This document shows positions 7,297 through 16,852 of a stretch of DNA of 37,273 bases, in pieces. The translations under genes and the position numbers were made by a program. The DNA is taken from positions 1 through 37,273 of the forward strand of contig NZAK01000113.1 of the NCBI GenBank assembly GCA_002687515.1, read 5' to 3'. The stretch's first letter is position 1; each line of letters opens with the position of its first letter. This DNA comes from Rhodospirillaceae bacterium (GTDB taxonomy: Bacteria; Pseudomonadota; Alphaproteobacteria; Rhodospirillales; UBA2165). The notes below the pieces were generated by a model. It ran no database searches. It was not told the DNA's origin and saw only the letters and a program-made list of their open reading frames with translations.

Positions 7297-8034
7297 ATGA
7301 GCAGCGAAGCCCCGCGTACACTCAATAAGCCCTTGATCGGCATCACCGCCGATACCGAGGAGCCCGGCGGATATTCCAAATTTCCGTGGTATGCGCTCAG
7401 GCACAATTACGCCTCGGCGATCGCCAAGGCGGGCGGGCTGCCCCTGATCCTGCCGCAAGAGATGGACTTGGCCGCCGAGCTTTTGGGCGCCGTCGATGGT
7501 TTGGTGGTGACCGGTGGCAATTTCGATGTGGATCCCGCTTTCTATGGCGATGAGGAGGAGCACGAAACGGTCAATTTGAAGGAGGAGAGGACCGAATTCG
7601 AGATCGCCATCACCCGCGCCGCGCTGGAACGGGACATGCCGGTCCTCGGTATCTGCGGCGGCCAGCAGCTGCTGGCGGTGGTCCTCGGCGGCACCTTGAT
7701 CCAGCATATCCCGGACGAGGTGGCGGACGCGCTCCCCCACGAGCAACCGGGTCCCAGGGACCAGCCCGGCCACGCCGTCGCCATCCAGCCCGGCACCCTT
7801 TTGCACCGCATCACCGGCGCCGGGACCATGAACGTCAATTCCGCCCACCATCAGGCGGTCAAGGAGGTTTCAGGCTCGATGGTCGTCAACGCCCGCGCCT
7901 CCGACGGTGTCATCGAGGGCATCGAGGCGCCGCGCCAGCGCTTCTGCATCGGCGTGCAATGGCATCCCGAGTTCGAAATCGATGCCGGCGATATCAGAAT
8001 CTTCGCGGCCTTTGTCGATGCCGCGCGCAAATAA
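7297..8034 (+). CDS. Peptidase C26 / class I glutamine-amidotransferase-like hydrolase (PuuD-like)
   Basis: This 245-residue protein has the complete triad of gamma-glutamyl hydrolases of the PuuD type: nucleophile Cys120 in LGICGGQQLL, and His223 and Glu225 in GVQWHPEFE. PuuD cleaves gamma-glutamyl-GABA in putrescine breakdown. No other Puu gene is visible here, so the exact gamma-glutamyl substrate is open. The ATG at 7297 is in the 80-bp gap from tadA with a weak ribosome site. Its 3' end overlaps rluB by 17 nt, so they are translationally linked. In relatives tadA usually lies directly opposite rluB-rsmD; this gene looks inserted between them. Confidence 0.88.
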   Translation: MSSEAPRTLNKPLIGITADTEEPGGYSKFPWYALRHNYASAIAKAGGLPLILPQEMDLAAELLGAVDGLVVTGGNFDVDPAFYGDEEEHETVNLKEERTEFEIAITRAALERDMPVLGICGGQQLLAVVLGGTLIQHIPDEVADALPHEQPGPRDQPGHAVAIQPGTLLHRITGAGTMNVNSAHHQAVKEVSGSMVVNARASDGVIEGIEAPRQRFCIGVQWHPEFEIDAGDIRIFAAFVDAARK

Positions 8035-8806
8035 AGCCGCCGCCATCGAGCCCCCGAAGGGCGAGCGCATCGCCAAGGTTCTGGCCCGCGCCGGCCTTTG
8101 TTCCCGGCGCGAGGCGGAACGCTGGATCGCCGAGCGCCGGGTCGCCGTCGATGGCGAGGTGCTGACCACGCCCGCCGTCCTGGTCACCGAGGCCAGCCGC
8201 ATTACCGTCGACGGCGAGGGCATTCCGAAAAGCGGTCCGGCGCGGCTCTGGCGTTATCACAAGACGCCGGGGCTGCTGACCACCCATCACGACCCGGAAG
8301 GGCGGCCGACCATATTCGATCGAATGCCGGAAAAAATGCCGCGCGTTATTTCCGTCGGGCGGCTCGATCTCAATTCGGAAGGGCTGATGCTGCTGACCAA
8401 TGACGGCGAACTGGCGCGCAAGTTGGAACTGCCGGCCACCGGCTGGACGCGGCGTTACCGGGTACGGGTGCATGGCCGCGTCGATGAAGCGAAGCTGGCC
8501 GCTCTCGCCGGCGGCATCGAGTTGGATGGGGTGCGCTACGCCGGCATCCGCGCCGCCCTCGACCGCGCGCAGGGCGCCAATGCCTGGCTAAGCGTTGCCC
8601 TGGTGGAAGGCAAGAACCGCGAGATCAGGAAGGTCATGGAACATCTCGGCCTCAGCGTGAACCGGCTGATCCGCGTCGCCTTCGGGCCGTTTCAGCTGGG
8701 CGCCCTTGCCAAGGGCGAGGTCGAGGAGGTCAAGGAAAAGGCGCTGGCCGAGCAGATGGGCTGGCAGCGAAAGAAACCGGATGCGCATCGTCGGCGGAAA
8801 AAATAA
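8018..8806 (+). CDS. rluB: 23S rRNA pseudouridine synthase (RluB/RsuA family)
   Basis: This 262-residue protein isomerises a uridine to pseudouridine, most likely U2605 of 23S rRNA (E. coli numbering). It has an N-terminal S4 RNA-binding domain (GERIAKVLARAGLCSRREAE, about residues 15-34, running to ~65) and the RsuA-type catalytic core. The catalytic Asp117 lies in VGRLDLNSEGLMLLTNDG. KNREIRKVMEHLG near residues 200-213 is a family hallmark. The start is placed at ATG 8018, inside the end of the C26 gene; the longer frame back to 7907 would add only low-complexity residues coded out of frame with that gene. The Lys/Arg-rich C-terminus overlaps rsmD by 26 nt. Distinction from RluE/RluF or RsuA is by overall resemblance only. 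Confidence 0.92.
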   Translation: MPRANKAAAIEPPKGERIAKVLARAGLCSRREAERWIAERRVAVDGEVLTTPAVLVTEASRITVDGEGIPKSGPARLWRYHKTPGLLTTHHDPEGRPTIFDRMPEKMPRVISVGRLDLNSEGLMLLTNDGELARKLELPATGWTRRYRVRVHGRVDEAKLAALAGGIELDGVRYAGIRAALDRAQGANAWLSVALVEGKNREIRKVMEHLGLSVNRLIRVAFGPFQLGALAKGEVEEVKEKALAEQMGWQRKKPDAHRRRKK

Positions 8807-9338
8807 AGGACAGCGCCTGGCGGCGCTCAAGGGGGCGGCGACGCGGCCCACCTCCGACCGTATCCGCGAAGCGCTGTTCAACATCCTGGCGCATGGCATC
8901 GGCCTGGAATTAGAGGGATGCGCGGTTCTAGATGCGTTCGCCGGCACCGGCGCCCTTGGATTGGAGGCTTTGTCGCGGGGCGCCGCATCGGCGCTGTTTA
9001 TCGACTATTCGGAAGCGGCGCTCGATCAGGTTCGCGAAAACGCCGAAGCGTTGAACGAAGATGCGGTGGTGGCAATGCGCGCCGATATCCGGAAGCTCGG
9101 TCCGCCGCCCGCCGGCATGGCTCCGGCCGGGCTCGTCTTCCTCGATCCGCCCTACGGCGAGGCATTGATCGGGGCGGCGCTCGGCGTGCTGGCCGGGCCG
9201 GGCTGGCTGGCGGACGGCGCCGTCCTGGTCGCCGAAACCGGCAAGTCCGAGGACATCGAGGTTCCGGAAAAATTCGTGGTCATCGATGAGCGCGGCTACG
9301 GATCGACCAACATTATGTTTCTGAGATACAGCGCCTAG
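8781..9338 (+). CDS. rsmD: 16S rRNA (guanine(966)-N2)-methyltransferase
   Basis: This 185-residue SAM-dependent enzyme methylates G966 of 16S rRNA on the 30S subunit. The start MRIVGGKNKGQRL is typical of RsmD. SAM motif I is VLDAFAGTGALGLEAL at about residues 50-65, and the catalytic motif is FLDPPYGE near residue 120. Its ATG lies within the rluB 3' end (26-nt overlap), so the two are coupled. The TAG stop (9336-9338) is the first three bases of a 58-bp palindrome. In the ancestor the gene may have had a different last codon. Confidence 0.93.
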   Translation: MRIVGGKNKGQRLAALKGAATRPTSDRIREALFNILAHGIGLELEGCAVLDAFAGTGALGLEALSRGAASALFIDYSEAALDQVRENAEALNEDAVVAMRADIRKLGPPPAGMAPAGLVFLDPPYGEALIGAALGVLAGPGWLADGAVLVAETGKSEDIEVPEKFVVIDERGYGSTNIMFLRYSA

Positions 9339-9393
9339 TACGCCCCAACGGAAGTCCGTCGTAGGGGGTCGGGACTTCCGCTGGGGCGTACTA
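9336..9393. repeat. 58-bp palindromic element overlapping the rsmD stop codon
   Basis: The left arm at 9336-9357 starts TAGTACGCCCC; the right arm at 9372-9393 ends GGGGCGTACTA. The arms match at 21 of 22 bases around a 14-nt loop. No T-run follows on either strand, so it is not a standard intrinsic terminator, though it would form a very stable hairpin. TA at both ends suggests a small mobile palindromic element inserted at a TA. The element supplies the rsmD stop codon. Confidence 0.75.
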
Positions 9394-9406
9394 AGCTTAC
9401 CTGTTT

Positions 9407-9421
9407 GCATGGCAGCCATGC
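9407..9421. promoter_or_regulatory. Perfect 15-bp palindrome upstream of a secreted-protein gene
   Basis: GCATGGC, one base, GCCATGC forms a perfect symmetric site in the 200-bp gap before the gene at 9541. It has the size of a dimeric regulator's operator. No regulator or clear promoter could be assigned. Confidence 0.3.
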
Positions 9422-9540
9422 CGCCGGCGCGGAATATTTCACGGAAAATTGTGACCGTTCCGCGTCGGAAAGTATTGCGCCGGTCCGTTAGCGATACAAA
9501 TCAGATGATACGCTTCAACAAATTCATAAGCAGAGTACAA

Positions 9541-10095
9541 ATGAAAAAATACCTGACCCTCTCCATTATCGCTCTTACGGTTCTCAACCTCGTCACATTC
9601 CCGGGAACCTCTTCGGCGCGCGCCGCCGAAACCGAAAATGCGCGTCATCTGGCCGGCGTTTGCGGCGCCGACATCCAATTCCCCCAAAACAAGGAGGAAT
9701 TGAGCAAGTTCGATGTCGAGCATGCGCTGCGTCAGCATTTCACCCGGGCCGGGGTCTCGCTGGCCAGGGTTGAAAGCAGCCGCGCCGGGGAAGACGTCAT
9801 CACCGCGCGCGTTTATCTGAAAGACGGGCCGCTGTTCTGGTCGGTGCGGGTGGATGCCGCCGAGGCGCGCATCATCGCGAGCCGTTATCATCTCAGGCCG
9901 GTGGGATTTGGTGCTGGCGGTTTCGGTGCCGCCGGCGGGCTTTCCGGCGTGCATGGCCTCAAGCGTGAAATTTCCGACACCCAGCGCCTGCGCCGCCATA
10001 TGCTCGGCGATGGCCAGCCCTGGGGTGATTGGGTTGCGGGTATCAAATCCACCTGCGCCGACGATTACCGGCACGGCGCGCCGGAAATTTTTTAG
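9541..10095 (+). CDS. Secreted protein of unknown function
   Basis: This 184-residue protein has a clear signal peptide ([17 protein letters not shown] start) with cleavage expected after SARA at residues 25-28. The mature part has exactly two cysteines, Cys41 and Cys172, near its two ends; a disulfide is plausible. A Gly/Phe-rich stretch ([16 protein letters not shown]) lies around residues 125-140. No family was recognised. The ATG at 9541 is chosen because it opens the signal peptide; upstream in-frame starts at 9409 or 9505 would bury it behind basic residues. The stop overlaps the mutL stop region by 4 nt in convergent orientation. Confidence 0.7.
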   Translation: MKKYLTLSIIALTVLNLVTFPGTSSARAAETENARHLAGVCGADIQFPQNKEELSKFDVEHALRQHFTRAGVSLARVESSRAGEDVITARVYLKDGPLFWSVRVDAAEARIIASRYHLRPVGFGAGGFGAAGGLSGVHGLKREISDTQRLRRHMLGDGQPWGDWVAGIKSTCADDYRHGAPEIF

Positions 10096-11912
10096 CGGCG
10101 GCCGAACAGCTTTTCGATATCGGCGAGCTTAAGCTCCACATAGGTGGGGCGGCCGTGATTGCATTGGCCGGCGTGCGGCGTCACTTCCATGCGCCGGAGG
10201 AGGGCGTTCATTTCACCTGAATTGAGGCGCCGGCCGGCGCGCACGCTGCCGTGGCAGGCCATGGTCGCCGAAATGTCGGCCAGCTTGTCTTTCAGCGATA
10301 GGGCCTCGCCGAGTTCCGCCAAATCATCGGCCAGGTCGCGGATCAGGCCGCCGGCATCTACTTCGCCAAGCAGCGCCGGCGTTTCGCGCACCACCACGGC
10401 GCCGGGGCCGAAAGCCTCGACGGTTAATCCCAGTTCGGCCAGCGCTTCGGCATGCGCCACGACGCGCTCTGCCTCTGCCTCGCTCAATTCAACCACTTCC
10501 GGGATCAGCAGGCCCTGGCGCTTGACTCCGGCATTTTCGATGGCGGCCTTCATATCTTCGTAGACCAGCCGTTCGTGGGCGGCGTGCTGATCGATGATTA
10601 CGATGCCGTCCTCGGTCTGGGCGACGATATAGGTTTCGTGCACCTGCGCCCGAGCGACGCCGAGCGGCCAGTCGGTATCGCCGTCAACCGGGGTAAATTT
10701 GGTTTCCTGGCGTGCCGAGGGCGGCGCATCCAGTCCAGAAAGCGGGACGTGGTAAGGTACGTTTTCTTCCGAAAGACCCGATGGCGGCGGGCGCCCGTAT
10801 TGCCGGCGGCCAAAGTTTCCCGCCGGCGCGCCGGCATGTTGGCGCGCCCGAAAGGCGCCCATGGCTTCGGCGCCGACGCTTGTCGAAGCCCGGTGGCCGG
10901 CTTCGGCGAGGGCGTGCTTCAGGGCGCTGACGATCAGCCCGCGCACCAGGCCGGGATCGCGGAAGCGCACTTCCGTTTTTGCCGGATGCACGTTGATATC
11001 CACCTGATAGGCCGGGATTTCCAGGAACAGGGCCAGCAGGGGATGCCGGTCGTGGGCGAGGAAATCGCGGTAGGCGCCGCGCACCGCGCCGAACAAAAGC
11101 TTGTCGCGCACCGGGCGGCCATTGACGATGAGGAACTGCAAGGCGGCGTTGCCCCGGTTGAGGGTGGGCAGGCCGATATGGCCGGTTAGGCGGATGCCTT
11201 CGCGTTCCGCTTCCACCGGCAATGCGTTTTCGGCGAAGGCGTTACCCATGATGGCGTCGACCCGGTCCAGGCGCGAGGTCAGCAGATCGCCTTGCGCCGC
11301 CGCCAAATTCAGGAGGCTGCGATTGCCGTCGCCGAGGGAAAACGCGATCTCCGGATGGGCCATCGCCAGGCGCTTGACCGCATCCAGCGCGTGGCTGCGT
11401 TCGGTGCTTTCGGCCTTCAGGAATTTCAGCCGCGCCGGCGTCGCAAAAAACAAATCGCGCACCTCGACCGTGGTTCCCGGCGGCCGGGCGGCGGGAACCG
11501 GTTCCGACTTGGCGCCGCCCTCCAGCGTAATTTGCCAGGCGCTGTCGGCGCCCCCAGTGCCGTCATTGCCCGTGGCGCGGCTGGTCACCGACATGCGGCT
11601 GACCGAGCCGATCGACGGCAGCGCCTCGCCCCGGAACCCGAGGGTATTTATTTGCTGCAGATCGTCGCCCGCCAATTTCGATGTGGCATGGCGTTCGACG
11701 GCCAGGTCCAATTCATCCGCCGTCATGCCGCCGCCGTCGTCGGCCACCGAAAGATAGGTGCGCCCGCCGTCCCGGATGATCACATCGATGCGCCGGGCGC
11801 CGGCATCGATGCTGTTTTCCACCAATTCCTTGACCGCCGAGGCCGGCCGCTCGACCACTTCGCCGGCGGCGATGCGGTTGACGGTGGTCGGCGGCAGCAG
11901 CCTTATGGTCAT
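10092..11912 (-). CDS. mutL: DNA mismatch repair protein MutL, endonuclease-type
   Basis: This 606-residue protein links MutS recognition to strand incision. The N-terminal GHKL ATPase is intact: Glu29 and Asn33 in [12 protein letters not shown], Asp58 in VADDGGGM, and [10 protein letters not shown] near residue 95. The C-terminal domain carries the metal-binding endonuclease motif [12 protein letters not shown] at about 441-452, with the companion motifs ACHGSVRAG and QCNHGRPT near the end. It should therefore nick DNA itself, as expected where MutH is absent. The start ATG overlaps the pgi TGA by 4 nt (ATGA), so translation is coupled to pgi. It is the last gene of the long minus-strand operon. 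Confidence 0.97.
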   Translation of the reverse strand: MTIRLLPPTTVNRIAAGEVVERPASAVKELVENSIDAGARRIDVIIRDGGRTYLSVADDGGGMTADELDLAVERHATSKLAGDDLQQINTLGFRGEALPSIGSVSRMSVTSRATGNDGTGGADSAWQITLEGGAKSEPVPAARPPGTTVEVRDLFFATPARLKFLKAESTERSHALDAVKRLAMAHPEIAFSLGDGNRSLLNLAAAQGDLLTSRLDRVDAIMGNAFAENALPVEAEREGIRLTGHIGLPTLNRGNAALQFLIVNGRPVRDKLLFGAVRGAYRDFLAHDRHPLLALFLEIPAYQVDINVHPAKTEVRFRDPGLVRGLIVSALKHALAEAGHRASTSVGAEAMGAFRARQHAGAPAGNFGRRQYGRPPPSGLSEENVPYHVPLSGLDAPPSARQETKFTPVDGDTDWPLGVARAQVHETYIVAQTEDGIVIIDQHAAHERLVYEDMKAAIENAGVKRQGLLIPEVVELSEAEAERVVAHAEALAELGLTVEAFGPGAVVVRETPALLGEVDAGGLIRDLADDLAELGEALSLKDKLADISATMACHGSVRAGRRLNSGEMNALLRRMEVTPHAGQCNHGRPTYVELKLADIEKLFGRR

Positions 11913-13222
11913 GCTCCGTCTTCCTCTAAATAACGGCGGGCCTTGATCTTGCCGTCCTCGACGGCGGGCTGGTCGAAGGCATTGACGCCGAGAAGATGCG
12001 CCGCGATCACGGTTTCGGCCATGAAATGCATCATCAAGGCGCCGATCGACGCCTCGTCCAGCGCATCGATTGTGATGATCCGGGTCGGCCTGTCATGTTG
12101 GATCAGGGTATCTTTGGTGGCCCGCTGTTCGGCGTCCAATAGATCGCCCATGCGCCGCCCGGCCAGGTAGTCGAGCCCGGCGCCCGCCGCCAGTTCCGGG
12201 TCCATGATCCCGCCGCCGCCTTTTGCCGGTGCAAATATCAGGGTGAACATCTTGTCGTTGGGGCCATCCAGGTAAAGCTGCAACTGGCTGTGCTGATCGA
12301 CGGCGCCGAGGGCGTCGATCGGCGTCGTGCCGAAACCGTTCTTGCCCAGGCTTTCGGCCCAAAGCTGGCGGAACCAAAGCCCGAAATCGGCCATCCGGTC
12401 CAGATACGGCATCAACACCGTGGCGCCGACGCCGCGCGTCCGGTTGAGGCCGATATTGATGGCGGCGCCGATGGCCGGGGCGAAGGCATCGGGGGCGGCG
12501 CCATCGGCAAGCGGTGCGATGGTGTCGGCGGCGCCCCCGCGCAAGGCTTCGGCGTCGAGCCCGGCGATCATCGCCGGCAACAGGCCGACCACGGTTAATA
12601 CGGAAAAACGTCCGCCGACGCCGGGGTGGTGGTCAAGCACCGGCATGCCGAACCTATCGGCGATGGCGCGCAGCGGCCGGGCGCCGGGTTCGGTTATGGC
12701 GGTGAAATGTTCGCCGAGCGCGGCCTCGGACAAGCGTTCGCGCATCATCCCGGCGGAGACCAGCAGCTGGCTCAGCGTTTCGGCGGTGGCGCCGGATTTG
12801 GAGGTTGTGATGAAGCCGGTGCGCGCCGGATCGATGGCGGTGAACAGGCGGGCGAAGCTGTCCGGATCGACATTATCCATGAAATGCAGGCGCGGTTTGT
12901 CGAGAGCGCCATCGACGCCCGGGCGTGCCGGCGCCGCAAGGCCGCACAAGGTGCGCCCGCCGAGGTTGGAACCGCCGATACCGAGCAACACGACATCGTC
13001 GAATTCCTCGATATGACGCTGGGCGACGGCCTCGAGTGCGCCTAAGTTTTCTGCATCGCGGTCCATATCGAGGAACGGGAGGGAACGGTCGGCGTGACCG
13101 GCGCGAAGGAAATCAAGCGCGGCGGCGCATTCGCCAAGAATCCCGCGATATTCATCTTCATCGAGGCCGCTGTCGCCGACCGACGCGGTGAAACAGCCCT
13201 CTGTATCTTGCCGGTAGATCAC
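11909..13222 (-). CDS. pgi: Glucose-6-phosphate isomerase, short form
   Basis: This 437-residue cytoplasmic enzyme interconverts glucose 6-phosphate and fructose 6-phosphate. Motifs of the SIS fold are clear: [12 protein letters not shown] near residue 81, the phosphate-binding [10 protein letters not shown] near 142, [15 protein letters not shown], and the C-terminal [14 protein letters not shown]. It is about 100 residues shorter than the E. coli enzyme, as in many Gram-positive and alphaproteobacterial forms. The start is GTG at 13222. It overlaps mutL by 4 nt and lies 106 nt downstream of the M16 pair. Metabolic and repair genes share this operon by position only. Confidence 0.94.
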   Translation of the reverse strand: MIYRQDTEGCFTASVGDSGLDEDEYRGILGECAAALDFLRAGHADRSLPFLDMDRDAENLGALEAVAQRHIEEFDDVVLLGIGGSNLGGRTLCGLAAPARPGVDGALDKPRLHFMDNVDPDSFARLFTAIDPARTGFITTSKSGATAETLSQLLVSAGMMRERLSEAALGEHFTAITEPGARPLRAIADRFGMPVLDHHPGVGGRFSVLTVVGLLPAMIAGLDAEALRGGAADTIAPLADGAAPDAFAPAIGAAINIGLNRTRGVGATVLMPYLDRMADFGLWFRQLWAESLGKNGFGTTPIDALGAVDQHSQLQLYLDGPNDKMFTLIFAPAKGGGGIMDPELAAGAGLDYLAGRRMGDLLDAEQRATKDTLIQHDRPTRIITIDALDEASIGALMMHFMAETVIAAHLLGVNAFDQPAVEDGKIKARRYLEEDGA

Positions 13223-13328
13223 ACCCTGAGCTTCGTCCTGTTATTCAAGGGCAGAGTAGCAAATGCTGGGAACCGCAACCAGTCTGCGCAACTCGGTGGG
13301 AAAGCGTCCCGTTAAGCCCTTGATCGGA

Positions 13329-14684
13329 TTAGGGTTGCGGATGGACGTCCTTGGGTTTGCCGACGACGACCAGGGTGATGGCGTCCGGCTTCAAGAGTTT
13401 TTTGGCGACTCGGTTGACATCCCCGTGGCTGACGGCGGTGATCAGTCCGTTGCGTTTCTTGATGTAATCGATGCCCAGCCGTTCCAACTGAATGCCGGTC
13501 AATATCGACGCGATGCGCCGGGACGAGGTAAAGCGCAAGGGGTAGGAGCCGGTCAGATAGGTTTTGGCATCCCGCAATTCGGTGGCCGTCAATCCATGTT
13601 CGGCCATGCGCCGCCATTCCTGGCGCAGTACGTTGACGGTTTCGCCGGCCCGCTCGTTGGCGGTGCCGGCGCCGCCGAGAACCAGCCCGGCGCTGTTCAT
13701 CGGCGAAAGGTAACTCCACGCCGAATAGGCGAGTCCGCGCTTTTCCCGGACTTCCTCGTACAACCTGGATTCGAAACCGCCGCCGCCGAGGACGTAATTC
13801 ATGATATAGGCGGCGAAGAAATCGGGATGGCTGCGCTTGATGCCGCCCTGGCCGAAGCGGATGATGCTTTGCGGCACCGGTTTGTCGATCACAATAGTGC
13901 GGTTTTCCGATACCGGCTGAATGTCGGGCAGGGTCCACGGTGCTGCGTTTTTCGGCAAACCGCCGAACACGCTGTCCAGCATGCGGGCCGTTTCATCCGC
14001 CGTGATGTCGCCGACCAGGCCGACCACCAGATTATCGCGGGCAATGCGCTGAAGGGCGAACAGGCGCAGATCGGCAAGCTTGATCAGCGGCACCGTTTCA
14101 AGGCTGCCGTCGCTTGGGCGGCCATAGGGATGGTTCGGGAAAAACCGCTTCATCAGGGCGCGGCCTGCGATATCCCGCGGATTTTCGGCCGATCGCCGGA
14201 GACCCGAAAGGATTTGCCGGCGGACCCGCTCGACCGCCTTGGAATCGAAGCGCGGCGCCGTCAGGGCTAGGCGGAAAAGGCGAAAGGCTTCGTCCCGGTT
14301 GGCGGTCAGGGTCCGCAAGGATCCGGTGAACTCGTCCCGGCCCGAGCCGAAGCGGAGCGAGATCGACAGATCCTCCAGCTTGCGCTGGAATGCCTGGCTA
14401 TCCAAATCGCCGGCGCCTTCGTCCAGGGTCGAGGCCACCAGATTGGCGAGCCCTTCCTTGCCGGCCGGGTCGAGCGCGGAGCCGCCGCGAAAGGCGATCT
14501 TCATGGTGATGATCGGATTGGTGTGGTCCTCGACCAGCCATGCGGCCAGCCCGGACGGGCTTTTCACTTGCTTGATTTCGATGGCGCCGGCCGGCGCCGC
14601 CGGCATCAGTCCGGCCAAGAGAAGCCCGGTAAAAACCATCGCCAGGCGCAAGACCGGAAAATGAGAGCCAAAAATTCGCATCAT
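13329..14684 (-). CDS. M16 family peptidase-like subunit, catalytic motif absent
   Basis: This 451-residue secreted protein has a signal peptide of about 34 residues (cleavage near PAGA). It has two M16 domains. Where the active subunit has HxxEH, this one reads KEGLANLVASTLDEG, so the zinc ligands are missing. The substrate-binding Arg/Tyr segment EVREKRGLAYSAW is present in the second half. This is the inactive partner of bacterial M16B heterodimers, which complements the zinc subunit. Its ATG lies only 1 nt after the stop of the active subunit gene, supporting equal production. It probably acts in the periplasm; the substrate is unknown. Confidence 0.9.
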   Translation of the reverse strand: MMRIFGSHFPVLRLAMVFTGLLLAGLMPAAPAGAIEIKQVKSPSGLAAWLVEDHTNPIITMKIAFRGGSALDPAGKEGLANLVASTLDEGAGDLDSQAFQRKLEDLSISLRFGSGRDEFTGSLRTLTANRDEAFRLFRLALTAPRFDSKAVERVRRQILSGLRRSAENPRDIAGRALMKRFFPNHPYGRPSDGSLETVPLIKLADLRLFALQRIARDNLVVGLVGDITADETARMLDSVFGGLPKNAAPWTLPDIQPVSENRTIVIDKPVPQSIIRFGQGGIKRSHPDFFAAYIMNYVLGGGGFESRLYEEVREKRGLAYSAWSYLSPMNSAGLVLGGAGTANERAGETVNVLRQEWRRMAEHGLTATELRDAKTYLTGSYPLRFTSSRRIASILTGIQLERLGIDYIKKRNGLITAVSHGDVNRVAKKLLKPDAITLVVVGKPKDVHPQP

Positions 14685-14685
14685 C

Positions 14686-16053
14686 TCAATTCCCCCGCCG
14701 CTTTTTGCCCGACAGCAACAGGCCGGTGACCGAGGATTTTGTGACCAACACCGAGCGCGCCGCCCGGTTGATCTGTTCGCGGGTTACGGCACCGATGCGC
14801 TCGGGCCAGCTTTCGACATCTTCAATGGTTTGCCCGGAGGCCAGCGCGGCACCCAAGGCGCGTGCCCCGCCGCGCGCCGAATCACGGGCGTAAACGGCGC
14901 TCGCCCGCATGCTGCGCTTGGCCCTTGCGACATCTTCGGCGCTGACGCTGGTGCTGGTCAACTTGGCGATTTCTTCTTCCACCGCGGTCTCTAGCGCGTC
15001 CATGGAAGTGCCCGGGCGCGGGCTGGCAAATATGGTAAAGCCGGTCGGTCCCATGGCGTCGCCGTCGTAATAGGCGCCGGCTGAGATGGCGATTTGCCGG
15101 TCGATGACCAGCGCCCGGTAAAGCCGGCTGGTGGCGCCGCCGCCGAAGATCTGAGCCAGAACCTGAAGCGGATAGACTTGGCTGCGCTTCCCTGATCCCA
15201 GGCTCGGCGCCAGATAGCGCCGCCGCCAGCTTGGCTGGCGGACGCGGGCGTCACGCAATTCGACGCGCCGGGCGGCTTCGTGCGGCGGCTCGGACGGGCG
15301 CGCGCGCTCCGGCACCTTTCCCGACGGGATCAGGCTGTAATATTTTATCGCCAGCGGGCGCAGCTCTTTTGCCGTGATGTCGCCGGCAACCACCAGGATG
15401 GCGTTATTGGGCAGGTACCATTTGTTGTAAAACGCCTTCAGGTCTTTTTGCGTGATCGCCTTGATCTCGTGTTCCCATCCGATGATCGGCTTTTGATATG
15501 GATGGTTAAGAAAAAAGGCGGCGTTGAATTGCTCCGCCAGGCGCGCCCCCGGCGAATTGCCGGTGCGCGAACGCCGTTCCTCGAGCACCACCTGGCGTTC
15601 GGTTTCGATTTCCTTTTTGTCGAGGATCAGGCCGCGCATGCGGTCGGCTTCGAGGCGCATGACGATTTCCAGCCGGTCGACCGCCACGGTCTGGTGGTAG
15701 GCGGTGTAATCCTGTGACGTGAAGGCGTTGTCGCGGCCGCCGTTACGGGCGACGATCTTTGAAAATTCGCCTGATTTCAGCCGCCGGGTCGCCTTGAACA
15801 TCAAATGCTCGAACATATGCGCGATGCCGGATTTACCCTTGGGTTTGTCGGCGGCGCCAACCTTGTACCAAACCATGTGGGTGACGACGGGGGCACGGTG
15901 ATTGGGAATCACGACCACCTGCATGCCGTTACTCAAAGTAAATGTTTCCGGATTGAAGACACCGGCGGATGCGGCCTGCCACGGCATCGCAGCCATAAGC
16001 GTTACGGGGATTGCCGCCGCAATCACGGCCTTAAATCGGTTCAAACGGGCCAT
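14686..16053 (-). CDS. M16 family zinc peptidase, catalytic subunit
   Basis: This 455-residue periplasmic peptidase has a signal peptide ending ASA, about residue 30 from the start used here. The zinc motif is HMFEH (His79, Glu82, His83), and the third Glu ligand is expected in EIETERQVVLEERR (about 148-161). The second domain keeps the general M16 pattern. The ATG at 16053 opens a proper signal peptide; the frame extends to 16167, but the extra residues are Arg-rich and would mask it. It is directly followed by the inactive partner gene. A 160-nt gap separates it from the DUF3035 gene upstream, which may hold a secondary promoter. Confidence 0.93.
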   Translation of the reverse strand: MARLNRFKAVIAAAIPVTLMAAMPWQAASAGVFNPETFTLSNGMQVVVIPNHRAPVVTHMVWYKVGAADKPKGKSGIAHMFEHLMFKATRRLKSGEFSKIVARNGGRDNAFTSQDYTAYHQTVAVDRLEIVMRLEADRMRGLILDKKEIETERQVVLEERRSRTGNSPGARLAEQFNAAFFLNHPYQKPIIGWEHEIKAITQKDLKAFYNKWYLPNNAILVVAGDITAKELRPLAIKYYSLIPSGKVPERARPSEPPHEAARRVELRDARVRQPSWRRRYLAPSLGSGKRSQVYPLQVLAQIFGGGATSRLYRALVIDRQIAISAGAYYDGDAMGPTGFTIFASPRPGTSMDALETAVEEEIAKLTSTSVSAEDVARAKRSMRASAVYARDSARGGARALGAALASGQTIEDVESWPERIGAVTREQINRAARSVLVTKSSVTGLLLSGKKRRGN

Positions 16054-16213
16054 TGATGGAAAAATCCCAAATTCAATAATTCGCCGGCACAGCGCCGCAT
16101 ATTTAGGAACGCCGGACCTATTTCGAATATAGCCCATGGCGATGCGGTTCAAGCGAACTCGCGCCAAAGTGATGCGCCAGATTGGTGGGCGGTCCGGCTC
16201 CCGGCGGTCCGAT

Positions 16214-16852
16214 TTAGCGGAACACGCCCTCGAGCAGAGCCTTTTTCTTGCGCATAACGACCGGAATCTCGCCTTCGTTCAGCGGTCTTCCCTCGGCTTG
16301 GCTTTCGCGAATGCGCTGGCGTTCCGCCCGGGCATCGACGGAAATCCCAAAAGGCGGCTTCTCCCGCCAAAACAGCATCGAATCGGTCAAGCTGTCGGCT
16401 CCTTTGGCCAGGATCGCGCTTTCGCGGTTGACCTGACTGCGGATGTCGTTGCTGGCGTCAAGGGCCCCGGTGATGCGCAGCACCGAAAGCTCGCCCGGGC
16501 TCAGCCCGCTTAAGTTCGGCTTTCCACCTTGGCTGGTCGGTTGCCGTGGCCGCGGGCGTTGGCCAAGCGCGGCGCGGGCGCGGTCCCTCGGATTGACCGA
16601 TTGCGGACGGTTCACCCCCGGTGCCGGCGGACGCAGGTTATAATCGGGCGGCAGGCTCAGCGGCGCGCGCTGGTAAACGGCGAATTCATCCGGCGCCTGC
16701 TTGGTCTGGCCCAAAGCCCGTTTGGTTTTTTCGCAGCCGGCGAGCAGCAACACCGCCGCCGCCAGTATGACGGCTCCACGAATCGGCGCAAATGTAATGC
16801 CCGATATTGGAAACATTTTAACCGATGTCTTCATTGGTCGGCCCGAATTCAC
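16214..16852 (-). CDS. DUF3035 family lipoprotein
   Basis: This protein of up to 212 residues has a hydrophobic signal segment and lipobox LAGC with Cys40. After the Cys comes the hallmark APDEFAVYQRAPLSLPPDY followed by RPPAPG. This Pro-rich motif is also described in the alphaproteobacterial BAM-complex lipoproteins (BamF), so a part in outer-membrane protein assembly is possible; I recall this from family knowledge and cannot check it here. The rest is Arg/Gln-rich. The longest start is a GTG overlapping the lspA stop by 4 nt (GTGA), suggesting coupling; in-frame ATGs at 16834 and 16816 are alternatives and keep the lipobox. Its neighbour lspA encodes the peptidase that would mature it. 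Confidence 0.85.
   Translation of the reverse strand: MNSGRPMKTSVKMFPISGITFAPIRGAVILAAAVLLLAGCEKTKRALGQTKQAPDEFAVYQRAPLSLPPDYNLRPPAPGVNRPQSVNPRDRARAALGQRPRPRQPTSQGGKPNLSGLSPGELSVLRITGALDASNDIRSQVNRESAILAKGADSLTDSMLFWREKPPFGISVDARAERQRIRESQAEGRPLNEGEIPVVMRKKKALLEGVFR

Noticed and set aside
9336-9393. Intrinsic terminator of the rluB-rsmD operon
   Set aside because: The hairpin is strong but no T-run follows on either strand, and TA-bounded symmetric arms fit a small repeat element better. Some termination remains possible.
13329-14684. Active M16 peptidase
   Set aside because: The HxxEH zinc motif is missing at the aligned place; it is the non-catalytic partner.
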